Assembly: GCA_045612845.1 (NCBI GenBank)
Contig: JAZKZV010000021.1
Coordinates: forward strand, 1-39,715
DNA: 39,715 bases
Direction of reading: 5' to 3'
Source of the DNA: Ornithomonoglobus_A sp045612845
GTDB taxonomy: Bacteria > Bacillota > Clostridia > UBA1381
The notes beneath the pieces were generated by a model. It saw nothing but the letters and a program-made list of their open reading frames with translations. It ran no database searches and had not been told where the DNA came from. Made by a program: the position numbers and the translations under genes. Of this stretch, positions 17,286 to 25,047 are shown in pieces. Position 1 is the first letter of the stretch. Every line of letters starts with the position of its first letter.

Positions 17286-17681
17286 ATGAAACGTTTTATA
17301 GTTTTGTTTGGTGTTATTACTATGAGTTTATGTCTTTGCGCTTGCGGAGGCAATAAAAATGAGTATACAGAGCTTAATACTCCTGATACAACAAAAGGTT
17401 TTTCGGTAACTAATGAGTTAAGAAGCAATATAAAGGAATTTTATATTTCACAAAGCACAACCTCTGATTGGGGCGATGATTTGCTAAATGGTTCAACTCT
17501 CGACCAGGGTGTAAAAATGGATTTAGAGTTTTCAGGTGAGCCATTGACTTCACAGGTATTTGATATTGCAGTTATTATGGAGGATGATACCGAATATCAA
17601 TTCAAAAACATAGATATCGCCAAATTAGGTTCAATAAAGCTTTTACTACGCGATAATGAACCTGTTGCAGAAAAACAATAA
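17286..17681 (+). CDS. Small lipoprotein of unknown function
   Basis: 131 residues from ATG 17286, 11 bases after AAGGAG; an in-frame start at 17208 would lie upstream of the promoter. The N-terminus is a lipoprotein signal (MKRFIVLFGVITMSLCLCAC) with likely lipidated Cys20 in the lipobox LCAC. The mature part of about 110 residues has SQSTTSDWGDDLL and looks beta-rich with an EDDTEYQFKNI segment. A polypeptide of this size is probably a single Ig-like or NTF2-like domain, but I recognise no family. Confidence 0.8.
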   Translation: MKRFIVLFGVITMSLCLCACGGNKNEYTELNTPDTTKGFSVTNELRSNIKEFYISQSTTSDWGDDLLNGSTLDQGVKMDLEFSGEPLTSQVFDIAVIMEDDTEYQFKNIDIAKLGSIKLLLRDNEPVAEKQ

Positions 17682-17687
17682 AAAGTT

Positions 17688-17718
17688 ATGGGGAGGGTAT
17701 TACCCTCCCCTATATTTT
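17688..17718. terminator. Terminator between the lipoprotein gene and dacF
   Basis: GGGGAGGG and CCCTCCCC pair around TATTA, followed by TATATTTTTA. It serves the two convergent genes. Confidence 0.75.
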
Positions 17719-18849
17719 TAACTTTCCAATCAACATATCAAAAAAGTTTTCTATTATATCTTTTAAACCAATCTTTTCTACATCTTCGGTTGCAATTAGC
17801 TCAACTTCTTTTTCTCCGTCGTCTGTTGTAATTTTAATAACACCTAACTTATCGCCTTTATTTATGGGCGCGCAGATTTTTTCATTTAACACAACCTCTT
17901 TTTTTGTTTCTTCTTTATCTCCTCTTGCCTTTAATGCACAATAATCTTCTTTTGCACAAACACCAATATCATTTTGAACACCCTTAGAAATTTCACATCT
18001 CATAAATTCTTCATCTTTAGCTGTTACTTTTTCTATTTTATAGCCTGCAAAGCCATAATCCAAAAGTGCTTTTGCAGAAGAAAACCGTTTTGCCGATGTA
18101 GGTGCACCCAGAACAACGGCTATTAACTGCATATCGTCCCTTTTTGCCGATGCACTAAGACAACACAACGCCTTTGATGTTGAACCTGTCTTTAAGCCAT
18201 TTGCACCATTATAAAAGCGTATTAGTTTATTTGTATTTGCAAGCTGGAATTTACCGTCCCTTAGAGTATCCATCCATATTGTTGTATAGTCAAATATTTT
18301 TTCGTGTTTTATAAGCTCACGCGACATTATTGCAACATCTCTTGCGCTCGAATAATGGTCGTCAGCATCAAGTCCGTTTGTATTTGCAAAATGTGTATTT
18401 ACCATGCCAAGTTCTTGTGCCTTGGCATTCATTTTTTCTACAAAAGCCGCTTCACTTCCCTCTAAAAATTCTGCCATTGCCACGCAACCATCATTGGCAG
18501 ATGCAACTGCAATTCCTTTTAGCATATCATGAACACTAAGCTGCTCACCAGTTTCTAAAAACATTGTTGACCCACCATAGCTCATTGCATTTTCACTTAC
18601 CGATACCATATCGTCAAGCGTTATTGTACCATTATCAACCGCCTCCATAATAAGAAGCATTGTCATAATTTTTGTTACACTTGCTATAGGTAATTGCTCG
18701 TCGCTATTTTCTTCATATAATACTCTTCCACTCGACTGTTCCATCAATAAAACAGATTTTGCATCAGTTTCGACAACACCCTCTGCCATAACATTTACTG
18801 TCCCCCCAAGTAAAGCAAGGAACACAAAAAAGCACATTATTCTCTTCAT
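17710..18849 (-). CDS. dacF: D-alanyl-D-alanine carboxypeptidase, DacF/PBP5 type
   Basis: 379 residues. A signal peptide (about 1-22) is followed by the penicillin-binding catalytic domain: Ser57-x-x-Lys60 (SVTK), Ser117-x-Asn119 (SAN) and Lys220-Thr-Gly (KTG). A PBP5 C-terminal beta domain (about 280-350) and a short amphipathic tail (IIENFFDMLIGKLKI) hold it on the outer face of the membrane. It trims D-Ala from peptidoglycan stem peptides. Its position next to spoIIM and near a Xer recombinase is the reason to prefer DacF, the sporulation enzyme, over DacA; this is inference from context. Confidence 0.88.
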   Translation of the reverse strand: MKRIMCFFVFLALLGGTVNVMAEGVVETDAKSVLLMEQSSGRVLYEENSDEQLPIASVTKIMTMLLIMEAVDNGTITLDDMVSVSENAMSYGGSTMFLETGEQLSVHDMLKGIAVASANDGCVAMAEFLEGSEAAFVEKMNAKAQELGMVNTHFANTNGLDADDHYSSARDVAIMSRELIKHEKIFDYTTIWMDTLRDGKFQLANTNKLIRFYNGANGLKTGSTSKALCCLSASAKRDDMQLIAVVLGAPTSAKRFSSAKALLDYGFAGYKIEKVTAKDEEFMRCEISKGVQNDIGVCAKEDYCALKARGDKEETKKEVVLNEKICAPINKGDKLGVIKITTDDGEKEVELIATEDVEKIGLKDIIENFFDMLIGKLKI

Positions 18850-18884
18850 TATAATCTCCTATTCCGTCGTATTTGTACGACTGT

Positions 18885-18914
18885 ATTATAATTATATAAT
18901 GTGCTTTTTGTTAA
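18885..18914 (-). promoter_or_regulatory. Possible dacF promoter with adjacent palindrome
   Basis: On the minus strand TTAACA (18914-18909), 18-base spacer, TATAAT (18890-18885). Just downstream, GTCGTA-TTTG-TACGAC (18866-18881) forms a perfect 6-base hairpin at the expected transcription start. Confidence 0.5.
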
Positions 18915-18934
18915 ATTATATTCATAATAGCTTT

Positions 18935-19471
18935 TTAAAGCTTATGTGCCATAAAATTCATAAATGATGTAGTAATATATGCTTCAAACAACGCTGAAAG
19001 AAATAAAAACAATGAAGTTATAAGCGCAACAAACAAATATAACAACAGATTTTTCTTTTTAGCCTCAATACTACCATATGAATTATTTATGCTTATTGAT
19101 GCAAAAAACAAAAATGCAGGTACTGATATAATTATTGTAGGTAAATACGCCATATTTAGAATAAGCCCCTTTATGCCAAAGCTTCTAAGCACAGATGCAG
19201 ATGTAAAACCCATTATAAAACCTTTGCGTGCAATACAGAATGCAACTACCGGTGTGCCTATTTTAAAAAATCCGCTTATAAATATAAAAAAAGCTAAAAG
19301 AAGATTCTGAATGAATGCATTTTTCAGTATTTGATTTTTCTTAACATTTTCCCCAAATCCATCAAAAAAAGATGTAAGGTAGTCTTTTATGTAATTTACA
19401 TTTTCACCGCTTGTATTCATTAAATATATACATCCAAAACCCACACCCAGACACAGTATTAAAAGGGACAA
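18935..19471 (-). CDS. spoIIM: Stage II sporulation protein M
   Basis: 178 residues from the first ordinary start codon (TTG 19471), with about five membrane helices and the conserved GFFKIGTPVV and KGFIMGFTSAS segments of SpoIIM, the membrane part of the engulfment complex with SpoIID and SpoIIP. The TTG start has no ribosome site and opens in the middle of the first helix. The frame continues upstream as ERVSERYSKLVLL, a plausible N-terminus, to a stop near 19526 without ATG, GTG or TTG. An ATT at 19513 lies 6 bases after AAAGGGG. Alternatively, removing one G from the GGGG after ATG 19529 would join that ATG to this frame. The real start is therefore probably upstream of the coordinate given. 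Confidence 0.82.
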   Translation of the reverse strand: MSLLILCLGVGFGCIYLMNTSGENVNYIKDYLTSFFDGFGENVKKNQILKNAFIQNLLLAFFIFISGFFKIGTPVVAFCIARKGFIMGFTSASVLRSFGIKGLILNMAYLPTIIISVPAFLFFASISINNSYGSIEAKKKNLLLYLFVALITSLFLFLSALFEAYITTSFMNFMAHKL

Positions 19472-19590
19472 TAAAACTAATTTGCTGTATCTCTCACTAA
19501 CTCTCTCTATAATAACTATCCCCTTTCATGTTTTTGTATAAGCTTATATTTTACTCTATGAACATAAAAGAGATAATATCACATTATTAG

Positions 19591-20214
19591 TTAAAATTTA
19601 TCAATAAATGGTTCATCAATACCATAATATTGAGGGACATCTCCTGAATTTATATTCTCAATCACAGGTACCTGTGTAGTTATGGTATTTGTTGAATGGA
19701 GCAAAAATCCTTTATATAGCATATCTACACTTACATTTATGTAAATTGAATGTTTAACATAATTTATACCCTCACCCACAAATTTATCTTCAAAATTCAT
19801 TTTTACTGTACTGAGCGGAAAAATCTTTACAGTAACATCAGGGCCAATACCATTCAACAAATAAAAACCCGAAATTGTACCAAGCGGTATCTTTATTATA
19901 TTACCCGTTTTTCTTAACTCTTCCTGAACTGTAACTGTTAAATCTGATTTTATCTTATTTAATCTTGATGTATCAGTTGTTATAAGTCCATCAATATCCT
20001 TTTGGATATCATTTATATTATATTTTTCAAATACATCTATGGCGGTATTATTTATTATATCCAAAACAACCTCATTACCATAAGATTGTGCTGCTTCAAC
20101 AAAGGCAGGCTCAAGGCGTTTAAGAATAAAAATTCCAATAAATAAAATAAATATCATAAAAAAGAGTAATAAAACCTTTATATGATATTTTTTCCTGCAA
20201 AGTCCAACACGCAT
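19591..20214 (-). CDS. yunB: Sporulation protein YunB
   Basis: 207 residues. A basic N-terminus is followed by one membrane helix (about 14-31), then the YunB extracytoplasmic domain. Recognisable pieces are ILKRLEPAFVEAAQ, the IPLGTISGFYLLNGIGP segment and VKHSIYINVSVDM. YunB is a mother-cell sporulation protein in Bacillus with no known biochemical role. ATG 20214 is preceded by GAGGTGG. The start codon lies in one arm of a 13-base stem whose loop carries the ribosome site. It is 49 bases after thrS on the same strand. Confidence 0.88.
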   Translation of the reverse strand: MRVGLCRKKYHIKVLLLFFMIFILFIGIFILKRLEPAFVEAAQSYGNEVVLDIINNTAIDVFEKYNINDIQKDIDGLITTDTSRLNKIKSDLTVTVQEELRKTGNIIKIPLGTISGFYLLNGIGPDVTVKIFPLSTVKMNFEDKFVGEGINYVKHSIYINVSVDMLYKGFLLHSTNTITTQVPVIENINSGDVPQYYGIDEPFIDKF

Positions 20215-20247
20215 AATACACCACCTCTGTGATATATTATGCGTGTT
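20206..20247 (-). promoter_or_regulatory. Hairpin enclosing the yunB ribosome site and start codon
   Basis: AACACGCATAATA (20206-20218) and TATTATGCGTGTT (20235-20247) are perfect reverse complements with a 16-base loop. On the minus strand the loop carries GAGGTGG and the 3' arm carries the ATG. It may control yunB translation or act on the thrS transcript end; no T-run follows it. Confidence 0.6.
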
Positions 20248-20263
20248 ACTGATTTAGTGTTAA

Positions 20264-22012
20264 TTATAGTTTTTTTGTTTCTATTTCCTCTGTTGCCATA
20301 GCAATAAATTCATCAACTGACATTGTCCCCTTATCGCCCTCTTTACGCGAACGAACTGCAACAACATTATTCTCGATATCTTTATCACCAACAACAAGCA
20401 TATAAGGAACTTTCTCGAGTTGTGCTTCCCTTAGCTTATAGCCAAGTTTTTCGCTTCTATCATCAATTTCAACTCTCCAGATTCCCGCTTCTTCGAGCTT
20501 TTTCTTAACATCATATATATAGTCAAGATGTCTGTCTGCAATAGGCAGCAATTTAATCTGAACAGGAGCCAACCATAACGGGAACGCACCTGCATATTTT
20601 TCGATTAAAAGTGCAAGAGTTCTTTCGTAACAACCAATTGATGTTCTGTGGATAATATATGGATTCTTCTTTTTACCATCTCTATCTGTGTATTCCATAC
20701 CAAACTTTTCGGCAAGCATCTGGTCAATCTGAATTGTTATTAGTGTATCCTCTTTTCCGTGTACGTTTTTAATCTGTATATCAAGCTTTGGTCCGTAGAA
20801 TGCAGCTTCACCAACACCAATCTTATATGGTATCTCAAGATTATCCAAAATCTTTTTCATAACACCCTGTGCTTCGTCCCACTGCTCTGGTGTACCTATA
20901 TACTTTTCAGTATCCTCCGGATCCCATTGAGAGAAACGATATGAAACATCCTCATATAGACCAAGAGTTTTCAACATATAATTTGTAAGTTCAAGACAAC
21001 CTTTAAATTCGGCTTCAAGCTGTTCTGGTGTACACATCAAATGTCCCTCAGAAATTGTAAACTGACGAACTCTTATAAGCCCATGCATTTCACCTGAGGC
21101 TTCGTTTCTGAAAAGTGTTGATGTTTCATTCAAACGCATTGGCAGGTCTCTATAAGAACGACCTCTGTTCAAGAATGTCTGATACTGGAACGGACAAGTC
21201 ATTGGTCTTAGTGCAAAAACTTCATCATCCTTTTCCTCATCACCTAAAACAAACATTCCGTCCTGGTAGTGTCCCCAGTGTCCTGATATCTTGTATAAAT
21301 CACTCTTTGCCATAAGCGGAGTCTTAGTAAGCTGCCAGCCTCTCTTTTGCTCCTCATCTTCTACCCAACGTTGCAAAAGCTGTATAATTCTTGCACCCTT
21401 TGGCAGCATTATAGGTAATCCCTGACCAATATAGTCAACAGTTGTAAATAATTCCAATTCTCTGCCAAGCTTGTTATGGTCTCTCTTTTTGGCTTCTTCG
21501 AGTTGCTCAAGATGTGCACTTAACTCTTCCTTGTTAGCAAACGCAGTACCATATATTCTTTGCAACATTTTGTTTTTCTCGTTGCCTCTCCAATATGCAC
21601 CCGTTGCACTTAAAAGCTTATATGCCTTTACTTTTGATGTATAATTCACATGAGGACCTGCACATAAATCGGTAAAATCACCTTGCTTATAGAACGAAAT
21701 AACCGCATCATCAGGAAGTTCGTTTATAAGCTCAACCTTATATGGCTCATCCTTCATAAGCTCAAGCGCATCCTCACGTGATAGCTCAAATCTTTCTATT
21801 TTAAGATTTTCCTTAGCAATCTTCTTCATTTCCTTTTCGATTTCTTCTAAATCATCAGGTGTAAATGTATGTTCAGTATCGAAATCGTAATAAAAGCCTG
21901 TGTCTATTGCAGGGCCTATTGCAAGCTTTGTATCAGGAAAAAGCCTTTTAACTGCTTGCGCCAATATGTGTGAGGCACTGTGTCTTAGTATTTGTAGTTC
22001 ATTTTGTTCCAT
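20264..22012 (-). CDS. thrS: Threonyl-tRNA synthetase lacking the TGS domain
   Basis: 582 residues from ATG 22012, which follows AAAGGGG; the usual bacterial enzyme is about 635-645. It begins directly at the editing domain (HSASH, residues 9-13, and later CAGPH) with no N-terminal TGS domain. Upstream is T-box leader, so no TGS is hidden there. The class II core is complete: zinc ligands in PMTCP and EGHLM plus the later HRTSIG, and motif 2 around RNEASGEMHGLIRVRQF. The anticodon-binding domain fills about 480-575. It charges tRNA-Thr and is controlled by the T-box upstream. Confidence 0.95.
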   Translation of the reverse strand: MEQNELQILRHSASHILAQAVKRLFPDTKLAIGPAIDTGFYYDFDTEHTFTPDDLEEIEKEMKKIAKENLKIERFELSREDALELMKDEPYKVELINELPDDAVISFYKQGDFTDLCAGPHVNYTSKVKAYKLLSATGAYWRGNEKNKMLQRIYGTAFANKEELSAHLEQLEEAKKRDHNKLGRELELFTTVDYIGQGLPIMLPKGARIIQLLQRWVEDEEQKRGWQLTKTPLMAKSDLYKISGHWGHYQDGMFVLGDEEKDDEVFALRPMTCPFQYQTFLNRGRSYRDLPMRLNETSTLFRNEASGEMHGLIRVRQFTISEGHLMCTPEQLEAEFKGCLELTNYMLKTLGLYEDVSYRFSQWDPEDTEKYIGTPEQWDEAQGVMKKILDNLEIPYKIGVGEAAFYGPKLDIQIKNVHGKEDTLITIQIDQMLAEKFGMEYTDRDGKKKNPYIIHRTSIGCYERTLALLIEKYAGAFPLWLAPVQIKLLPIADRHLDYIYDVKKKLEEAGIWRVEIDDRSEKLGYKLREAQLEKVPYMLVVGDKDIENNVVAVRSRKEGDKGTMSVDEFIAMATEEIETKKL

Positions 22013-22033
22013 TTTTTTATCCCCTTTCTTACA

Positions 22034-22288
22034 ATAAAAAAGCACACCCAAACAACAACTGTGTTCAGGGGTGCATTAAATACACGGTTCCACCCTAATT
22101 ATGACATAATAGTCATCACTCATTCTGCCCTTTATCGCAGAGCATACGACTTTCATACTAAGATATAATCCGTTCTGTCCGCAACTCAAAAGTGGTATTC
22201 ACCTATCAACACCCAAAGGATACTTACAGCCACGATATCCTCTCTCTTGTGAGATTATGAAAGGCTACTGTCTTTTTCAACGTTCTAC
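22034..22288 (-). promoter_or_regulatory. T-box riboswitch leader of thrS
   Basis: On the minus strand the T-box sequence AGGGTGGAACCGTG occurs at 22096-22083. It is followed by a terminator hairpin (GCACCCC ... GGGTGTGC with a T-run) at 22076-22035, right before the thrS ribosome site. The 5' part folds into a long stem I; an ACC triplet at 22196-22194 in GAATACCAC is a good candidate Thr specifier codon. Uncharged tRNA-Thr binding would favour the antiterminator and thrS expression. ACC calls for a GGU tRNA, so not the CGU tRNA-Thr at 7979. Confidence 0.92.
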
Positions 22289-22293
22289 ATTGT

Positions 22294-22322
22294 ATTATAT
22301 TATTTTTTCTTGCTTTTGTCAA
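22294..22322 (-). promoter_or_regulatory. Promoter of the thrS T-box transcript
   Basis: On the minus strand TTGACA (22322-22317), 17-base spacer, TATAAT (22299-22294). Confidence 0.85.
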
Positions 22323-22352
22323 GTAGTATTCAAAAAAATTATAAAAAAACTA

Positions 22353-22381
22353 TTGTAATCTAAGTTGAGTTATGGTATAAT
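22353..22381 (+). promoter_or_regulatory. Promoter of the 98-residue unknown gene
   Basis: TTGTAA at 22353, 17-base spacer, TATAAT at 22376. Divergent from the thrS promoter, about 30 bases away. Confidence 0.65.
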
Positions 22382-22415
22382 GTATTAAGAATAACAAAGA
22401 TTGGAGAAATATTCT

Positions 22416-22712
22416 ATGGCAGTGGCAAAGAAGAAAAAGGTGTTGCAGTATAACGGAAAACCTTTAAACCGTGTTGGCGACCGCTTGTATTACGGTAATC
22501 TTGAAGATAAATATATTCTTGTGTTAGATATACTCGAAAAAGAAAAATCAGGTGATATAGAAAACATTACAAAGGTAAAAATGTCTTTGATGGATAACAC
22601 GGGTGAATTGGGTAACGGTCAGGTATACAGAAAGAGTGAAAAAGAAAACCTATACAAAGCTCTTGATATCGGCGAATGGTGGCTACAAGACGCCTTACAG
22701 AATCAACAATAA
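22416..22712 (+). CDS. Conserved-looking small protein, function unknown
   Basis: 98 residues. I choose ATG 22416 with GGAG 9 bases upstream rather than the in-frame TTG at 22401. No signal peptide or membrane helix. A Lys-rich start (AVAKKKK) is followed by VLQYNGKPLNRVGDRLYYGN, a beta-rich middle with KYILVLDILE, and a C-terminal ALDIGEWWLQDAL helix. The promoter, ribosome site and terminator all fit a real monocistronic gene. I do not recognise the family; the size suggests a small cytosolic regulator or binding protein, but nothing shows which. Confidence 0.72.
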   Translation: MAVAKKKKVLQYNGKPLNRVGDRLYYGNLEDKYILVLDILEKEKSGDIENITKVKMSLMDNTGELGNGQVYRKSEKENLYKALDIGEWWLQDALQNQQ

Positions 22713-22714
22713 AA

Positions 22715-22740
22715 ACTGCGGATGTTTCCGCTTTTTTTAT
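22715..22740 (+). terminator. Terminator of the 98-residue gene
   Basis: GCGGA and TCCGC pair around TGTT, followed by seven T. Confidence 0.82.
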
Positions 22741-22807
22741 TGCTAATTTTATGAATATTTTTTATTTTACCAACAAACAATAAAACAAAAAGGTTGGTAT
22801 CTAAAAT

Positions 22808-23236
22808 ATGTTTGGAATTATATTCGGTGCAATAGCAGGTGCGCTCATGAGCGTGCAGGGAGTTATGAATACACGTCTTGGTGAAAAAACAGGTGTTTAT
22901 GAGGCGAACGTGATTGTTGCTGCAGGTGCTTTTATTTTGTCCTTAATATTTTTATTTATATTTGGCAACGGAAGCTTTAAGGCAATTTCACATACAAATA
23001 AATTTTATCTTTTGGGCGGTGTTTTGGGTTATCTTATAACAATAACAGTAATGCTTGCTATAGGAAAATCAAGCCCCGCAATAGCAGTAAGTGCAATTTT
23101 AATTGCACAATTGCTTGTTGCATCGCTTATTGAGGCTTTTGGTATTATGGGAAGTGAAAAAGTTCCGTTTTTATGGAATAAATACGCCGGCATCGCCCTT
23201 ATGGTAGTGGGTATGATTTTATTTAAATACAAATAA
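22808..23236 (+). CDS. DMT-superfamily transporter, YdcZ (DUF606) type
   Basis: 142 residues, five hydrophobic helices filling the whole chain. The opening GIIFGAIAGALMSVQGVMNT and the following RLGE segment match the YdcZ/DUF606 half-size drug/metabolite transporters, which usually work as pairs or dimers; substrates are mostly unknown. ATG 22808 follows AAAAAGG. A short inverted repeat (ACCAAC 22769, GTTGGT 22793) surrounds the region before the start. No partner gene is adjacent, so it may be a homodimer. Confidence 0.85.
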   Translation: MFGIIFGAIAGALMSVQGVMNTRLGEKTGVYEANVIVAAGAFILSLIFLFIFGNGSFKAISHTNKFYLLGGVLGYLITITVMLAIGKSSPAIAVSAILIAQLLVASLIEAFGIMGSEKVPFLWNKYAGIALMVVGMILFKYK

Positions 23237-23254
23237 AAAAGGCTCTAAGCCTTC
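23235..23254 (-). terminator. Terminator of the acetyltransferase operon
   Basis: On the minus strand AAGGCT, loop TAG, AGCCTT followed by TTTTATT. It ends the minus-strand group that starts at 26361; on the plus strand the T-run is poor. Confidence 0.65.
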
Positions 23255-23258
23255 TTTA

Positions 23259-23693
23259 TTATAAATTGAGTTCCATTTTAACGTGTACTATTCCCTCTTC
23301 TAAAAAGTCGTCTGACGCAACAATAAATCCATATTTTTCATAAAATCCCACAGCATATTTTTGAGCACTGATACAAATTTTTGTACACTTCATATTTTTC
23401 TTTATTACATCAAGACTCTTAACCATGAGTTCCTTACCCAAACCCTTATTATGTTCAATGGTTAAAACTCTGCCTATTTTTATAGTTTCTTCGTCTAAGT
23501 AATAAGCACGCATACATGCTGATACTTTGTCGGTATCATCAAGAATAAAACAATGCAGGCTTTTATAGTCTATATCATCCAGGTCCTGGTATACTATGTT
23601 TTGTTCAACAACAAAAATCTCTACTCTCGCCTTTATAATTTCATACAACTCTTTTGTTGTTAATTCGCCAAAATTCTTACACTCAAATTTCAT
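23259..23693 (-). CDS. GNAT acetyltransferase, ElaA-like
   Basis: 144 residues, a single GNAT domain. The ElaA-type opening is seen in KARVEIFVVEQN followed by YQDLDDID; the acetyl-CoA loop is EHNKGLGKELM and the C-terminal strand is GFYEKYGFIVASDDFLEEGI. The substrate is unknown. It is the last gene of a minus-strand group, 12 bases after the SGNH hydrolase. Confidence 0.88.
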   Translation of the reverse strand: MKFECKNFGELTTKELYEIIKARVEIFVVEQNIVYQDLDDIDYKSLHCFILDDTDKVSACMRAYYLDEETIKIGRVLTIEHNKGLGKELMVKSLDVIKKNMKCTKICISAQKYAVGFYEKYGFIVASDDFLEEGIVHVKMELNL

Positions 23694-23705
23694 ATTTACC
23701 TCTTT

Positions 23706-24755
23706 TTATTTTATGAGCTTGTGTTTTTCGATTAGATCTCCTAAGCCCTTTGCCATACATGCAAATCCGTAATCTGTAGGATGCGCACCGTCGACCGTTC
23801 CCTCATCTTTACACTCAGCAACAAGCTCAGGCCCGCTTATAAAGTATACATTTTCATCTCCATCAGACAACGCTTTTTTATATGTAGTCTCAATTATAGC
23901 AAGACGTTCTTTCTCAACATCTGTAAGAGTAAATTTAGGTCTTGACATCATTACAATCGGAAGTGTCGGATTTGCATTTCTTATTATTTTAAACATTCTT
24001 TCATGTGTGTTTTGAAGATGTTCTACAGATAATGCATTATAGTCATAGTCATATACAAAAAGCGACATATCAAGGTCTTTGATATAATTAGCAATTTCAT
24101 CCTCAGCAAAAGCACTTCCCGAAAAACCAAGATTTATATGGTCACAATTAAATCTTCTCGAAATAATCGCCTCATATGACATTCCCGGTCTTGATGCACA
24201 TCCACCTTGTGTAATAGATGAACCATAATAAACAACCGGCGCAATGTTTTTATAAGGAGAAGGCTCTTTAATTATTGCTCCCTCCTGAACTCCGATATAT
24301 AAGTCCTTTACCGCAGTGTACAATGGAAAGTTAATTGTAATTTCACGACTTTCATTTGTTCCTAATTCCACTACTCTCTCGTAATTATTAGTAACATCAA
24401 ACGGAGGAACAATTGCTCTTATGAAGTTGTTATCAACATATAAATCAAAACCACAAGAACCTGTAATAGCAAAGTGCGGTCCCTTTGTACATTTATCCAG
24501 ATTTGTATAAATTGCAACATAGCTACTGTCCGTTACAAATCTTACTCTGCCCCCTGCAGTTGCATCATGAAAGTAGTATACAGTTTCATTAACAGTTTTC
24601 GCCACCTCATCAGGTAAACGCTTATATCTGTCCCCCTCTCTGAATATTCCGTATAATTTAAATGGTGCTTCATCAACATTATAGAACTTAACGTCCTCCT
24701 TGTCGATGCTTGTTTTTACTTCAAAGTTTTTGTCCAATTTTGATAATTCTGCCAT
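23706..24755 (-). CDS. SGNH/GDSL hydrolase with N-terminal GxDLY domain
   Basis: 349 residues, no signal peptide. The N-terminal beta domain carries GFDLYVDN, the GxDLY hallmark; the hydrolase domain starts near 175 with block I YYGSSITQGG (catalytic Ser), block II NLGFSGSA, a block III-like DYDYN and block V DGAHPTDYGF (catalytic Asp and His). The family is probably carbohydrate or acyl esterases; a cytosolic location suggests that it works on imported or intracellular substrates. It is unrelated in architecture to the SLH-SGNH pair at the left end. It lies 24 bases after the nuclease remnant. Confidence 0.87.
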   Translation of the reverse strand: MAELSKLDKNFEVKTSIDKEDVKFYNVDEAPFKLYGIFREGDRYKRLPDEVAKTVNETVYYFHDATAGGRVRFVTDSSYVAIYTNLDKCTKGPHFAITGSCGFDLYVDNNFIRAIVPPFDVTNNYERVVELGTNESREITINFPLYTAVKDLYIGVQEGAIIKEPSPYKNIAPVVYYGSSITQGGCASRPGMSYEAIISRRFNCDHINLGFSGSAFAEDEIANYIKDLDMSLFVYDYDYNALSVEHLQNTHERMFKIIRNANPTLPIVMMSRPKFTLTDVEKERLAIIETTYKKALSDGDENVYFISGPELVAECKDEGTVDGAHPTDYGFACMAKGLGDLIEKHKLIK

Positions 24756-24779
24756 GATAAAATCACTCCTTATTTTTAA

Positions 24780-25022
24780 TTATATATTTAAGGTTGCCAC
24801 ATGCGGTCTGTGGTCGGAAGCAATAATATCCGGAATTTCCGCACCAACAACTTCAATATCTTTACTTACGAATATATAATCTATTTTTCTGTCGGGATTG
24901 TCTGACGGAAAACTGAGTTGTGCCTTATCAAAAAAATCAGCTGTATCCCTCATACACTCCCTTATTGGATTTAATACATCATTTTCGGGTGTAACATTTA
25001 ACTGCATTTTCCTGTTCATCAC
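24780..25022 (-). pseudogene. C-terminal remnant of an endonuclease/exonuclease/phosphatase-family gene
   Basis: Only about 80 residues remain. They contain two C-terminal motifs of the EEP superfamily, DRKIDYIFVS and ASDHRPHVA (catalytic Asp/His), plus LSFPSDNP. The N-terminal two thirds, with the other metal ligands, is absent: the frame closes at a stop a few bases upstream and the antiporter gene ends 25 bases away. The GTG/ATG codons at 25022/25019 have no ribosome site. It looks like the tail of a deleted gene rather than a working small protein. Confidence 0.72.
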
Positions 25023-25047
25023 GGTTTAGTCCAATGGGAATCGTAAA

